From Muribaculaceae bacterium Zag1 (lineage in GTDB: Bacteria > Bacteroidota > Bacteroidia > Bacteroidales > Muribaculaceae): a stretch of 32,948 bases of DNA. The position numbers and the translations under genes are program-made. Below, piece by piece: positions 31,419-32,948 of the stretch. The DNA is taken from NCBI GenBank assembly GCA_002633115.1, contig NWBJ01000007.1:1-32948 (forward strand), given 5' to 3'. The notes under the pieces were generated by a model that was given only the letters and a program-made list of their open reading frames with translations, had not been told where the DNA came from and did no database searches. Numbering within the stretch: position 1 is the first letter of the stretch; each line of letters begins with the position of its first letter.

Positions 31419-32831
31419 ATGAAAAATCATTATAAATATCTTTTCGCACTGCCAGCATTGGCCCTGATGATGGCAGCTTGCGACGACGATGAGCCAAAGA
31501 TCAACTTCGTTGAGACCTCGGGTATAGTAGCCAAAGTTACGGCTACCTCGATAGCCCAAGGCCAGGAAGTTGACTATGACGCAGTGACCTCGGTCACTAT
31601 CACCTATGATTCAGAGGTTGCTCTCAGCACCCTGGTCACCCCCACCCTCAATGGCGAAAGCGCATCTTGGGCTTATGCCACCGACACGGATGGCAATTCA
31701 GTGTTCTCACAAGCCGTGGTAGCGCTCTCGCTGAATCCGGGCTGCAGCTATGTCCTCTCGATTCCCGAGAGGGCTGCTGCAGGTGTCAACTCGGGCGTGT
31801 ATGCCGAGGCGTATACTCTCAACTTCACCACCAAGGCCAAAGCAACCACACCGACCAATATTCAAAGCTTGACCAACTCATCAGCCACTCAGGCCGCTCA
31901 AAACCTCTACTCCTATCTGGTAGACAATTACGGTTCTAAGATGCTGACTGGCACCATGGGTGCTGTGGCATGGGCTACCGACTACTACGACTTTATCACT
32001 GTCCAAGCCGGAGCCGCTCCCAAGGTAATCGGTTTTGACTATATCCATCTCGCCTCCTCGCCCGCCAACTGGATTGACTATGGCGACATCACCCCCGTGA
32101 AGAATGCTACCGATGCCGGAGCAATCGCCACTATGTCGTGGCACTGGAATGTGCCCACCGAGCAAGGCGGTTCCAATCTGGTGTACTCAACCGACTGCGG
32201 CGACTTCAGTCCGAGCAACGTATTGGTTTCTGGCACTTGGGAAAACGAAGTGGCCGAGGCTGACATTGCCAAACTTGCAAGTTATCTGCAGCTTCTCCAA
32301 GATGCTGGCATAGCAATACTCTGGCGCCCGATGCACGAGGCCGCTGGCGACTACACCTGGGGCCCATGGTTCTGGTGGGGCAAAGATGGAGTAGATGTAA
32401 CTAAGCAACTTTGGATTTATCTCCACGATAAGTTGGTCAATGACTACGGCCTGAACAACCTGATCTGGGTATGGACAATGCAAACCACCGATGCTGGCAA
32501 CCTGGCCACTGTGGCTCAACTGCAGAGCGCTTATCCTGGTGATGATTATGTCGATATCGTAGGCATAGACCTCTATCCCTCAGAGGCGCTCACCGACCAA
32601 TCAGCATCCTATCAGCTGGCCCACGAGGCAGTAGATGGCAAGAAGATGGTGGCTCTGAGCGAGTGCGGCAACCTCATCGACCCGGCCCAAGCCTATGCCA
32701 ACAGCGCTCTCTGGAGCTATTTCATGCAATGGTACGACCTTGACGACAACGGCACCTTCGGGTTCTACAACTACTCTGGCCCCGACCAGTGGCAGACTGT
32801 CGTCTCCAGCCCCTACGTAATTAATAGGTAA
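31419..32831 (+). CDS. GH26 endo-beta-1,4-mannanase lipoprotein
   Basis: A 470-residue lipoprotein: lipobox MMAAC with Cys21, then DDDEP, a likely surface-export signal. Residues about 30-138 form an Ig-like (Big_5-type) domain. The catalytic barrel (about 150-470) has the GH26 landmarks: MSWHWN at 239-244, WRPMHEA at 302-308 with acid/base Glu307, WVWTMQ at 350-355, DIVGIDLYP at 379-387, and ALSECGN at 412-418 with nucleophile Glu415. GH26 enzymes mainly cut beta-1,4-mannans with retention. With the surface location, the enzyme should release oligosaccharides for SusCD. It is the only glycoside hydrolase in the window; the others expected in a mannan locus may lie beyond the right edge. Confidence 0.92.
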   Translation: MKNHYKYLFALPALALMMAACDDDEPKINFVETSGIVAKVTATSIAQGQEVDYDAVTSVTITYDSEVALSTLVTPTLNGESASWAYATDTDGNSVFSQAVVALSLNPGCSYVLSIPERAAAGVNSGVYAEAYTLNFTTKAKATTPTNIQSLTNSSATQAAQNLYSYLVDNYGSKMLTGTMGAVAWATDYYDFITVQAGAAPKVIGFDYIHLASSPANWIDYGDITPVKNATDAGAIATMSWHWNVPTEQGGSNLVYSTDCGDFSPSNVLVSGTWENEVAEADIAKLASYLQLLQDAGIAILWRPMHEAAGDYTWGPWFWWGKDGVDVTKQLWIYLHDKLVNDYGLNNLIWVWTMQTTDAGNLATVAQLQSAYPGDDYVDIVGIDLYPSEALTDQSASYQLAHEAVDGKKMVALSECGNLIDPAQAYANSALWSYFMQWYDLDDNGTFGFYNYSGPDQWQTVVSSPYVINR

Positions 32832-32834
32832 ATG

Positions 32835-32926
32835 AAGAATGAAAAGTGAAAAATGAAGAGTGAAAAATTCCTCTCATTCTTCTCTATTCCATAATCAATA
32901 TTTTTCATTTTTCACTTTTCATTCTT
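32835..32926. repeat. 23-bp perfect inverted repeat after GH26
   Basis: The left arm (32835-32857, core AATGAAAAGTG) and the right arm (32904-32926, core CACTTTTCATT) are perfect inverses with a 46-bp spacer. The left arm shares 20 bases with the SusD start region. It could form a hairpin at the end of the transcript. No further gene starts before the window ends. Confidence 0.85.
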
Positions 32927-32948
32927 GAGTCCACTTTAAAAAGTGGCA

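Noticed and set aside
25914-32831. A regulator or second enzyme within the PUL
   Set aside because: All frames here resolve to SusD, two binding lipoproteins and GH26; no hybrid two-component, AraC or sigma/anti-sigma gene is present.

Overview
The window reads as a Bacteroidales chromosome. It has a SusC/SusD polysaccharide utilization locus (PUL), a type IX secretion (T9SS) sorting domain, DUF4143-type ATPases, and promoters of the Bacteroidetes kind (TTTG, about 20 nt, then TAnnTTTG) with few Shine-Dalgarno sites. A Muribaculaceae- or Prevotella-like gut commensal is plausible, but I cannot fix the family from sequence alone. No rRNA, tRNA or CRISPR array was seen.

0-6 kb: a DUF1016/YhcG-type nuclease with a doubtful hypothetical ORF upstream (minus strand), a small exported protein, a degenerate REP-associated transposase-like protein (RAYT-like), and a CbxX/SpoVK-type AAA+ ATPase with a long unassigned N-terminal region and a long, hairpin-rich leader.

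6-16 kb: an accessory region. It holds a two-gene ATPase + RloB (TOPRIM) cassette of the RloAB/AbiL anti-phage type, an outer-membrane barrel protein, a T9SS-sorted protein with about thirteen 31-residue repeats, an archaeal-type ATPase with a nuclease-like C-terminus, a full-length AAA/DUF4143 ATPase, a DUF4143-only truncated paralogue, and gene debris (an ATPase tail and an orphan T9SS sorting domain). Repeats are dense here: a 51-bp inverted repeat whose arms lie 4.2 kb apart, a 32-bp tandem repeat, and operator-like inverted repeats at the promoters of the DUF4143 genes.

16-22.5 kb: a DUF3626-like protein diverging from a KtrA/TrkA-type RCK protein, a MoxR-VWA gene pair, a UvrD-family helicase, and a Bcp-type peroxiredoxin just upstream of the helicase in the same operon.

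22.6-32.9 kb: a PUL in the order SusC, SusD, surface glycan-binding lipoprotein, larger IPT/TIG-repeat lipoprotein, GH26 lipoprotein. The GH26 enzyme points to beta-1,4-mannan. The expected logic is surface capture and cleavage by the three lipoproteins after SusD, then import through SusC/SusD. The SusC gene is broken by an exact 14-bp tandem duplication; removing one copy restores a 1060-codon frame. No PUL regulator is visible, so the locus may continue past the right edge.

The most interesting signals are the SusC duplication (mutation, or a reversible switch), the repeat architecture around the DUF4143 ATPases, and the RAYT-like gene in a window full of REP-like palindromes.
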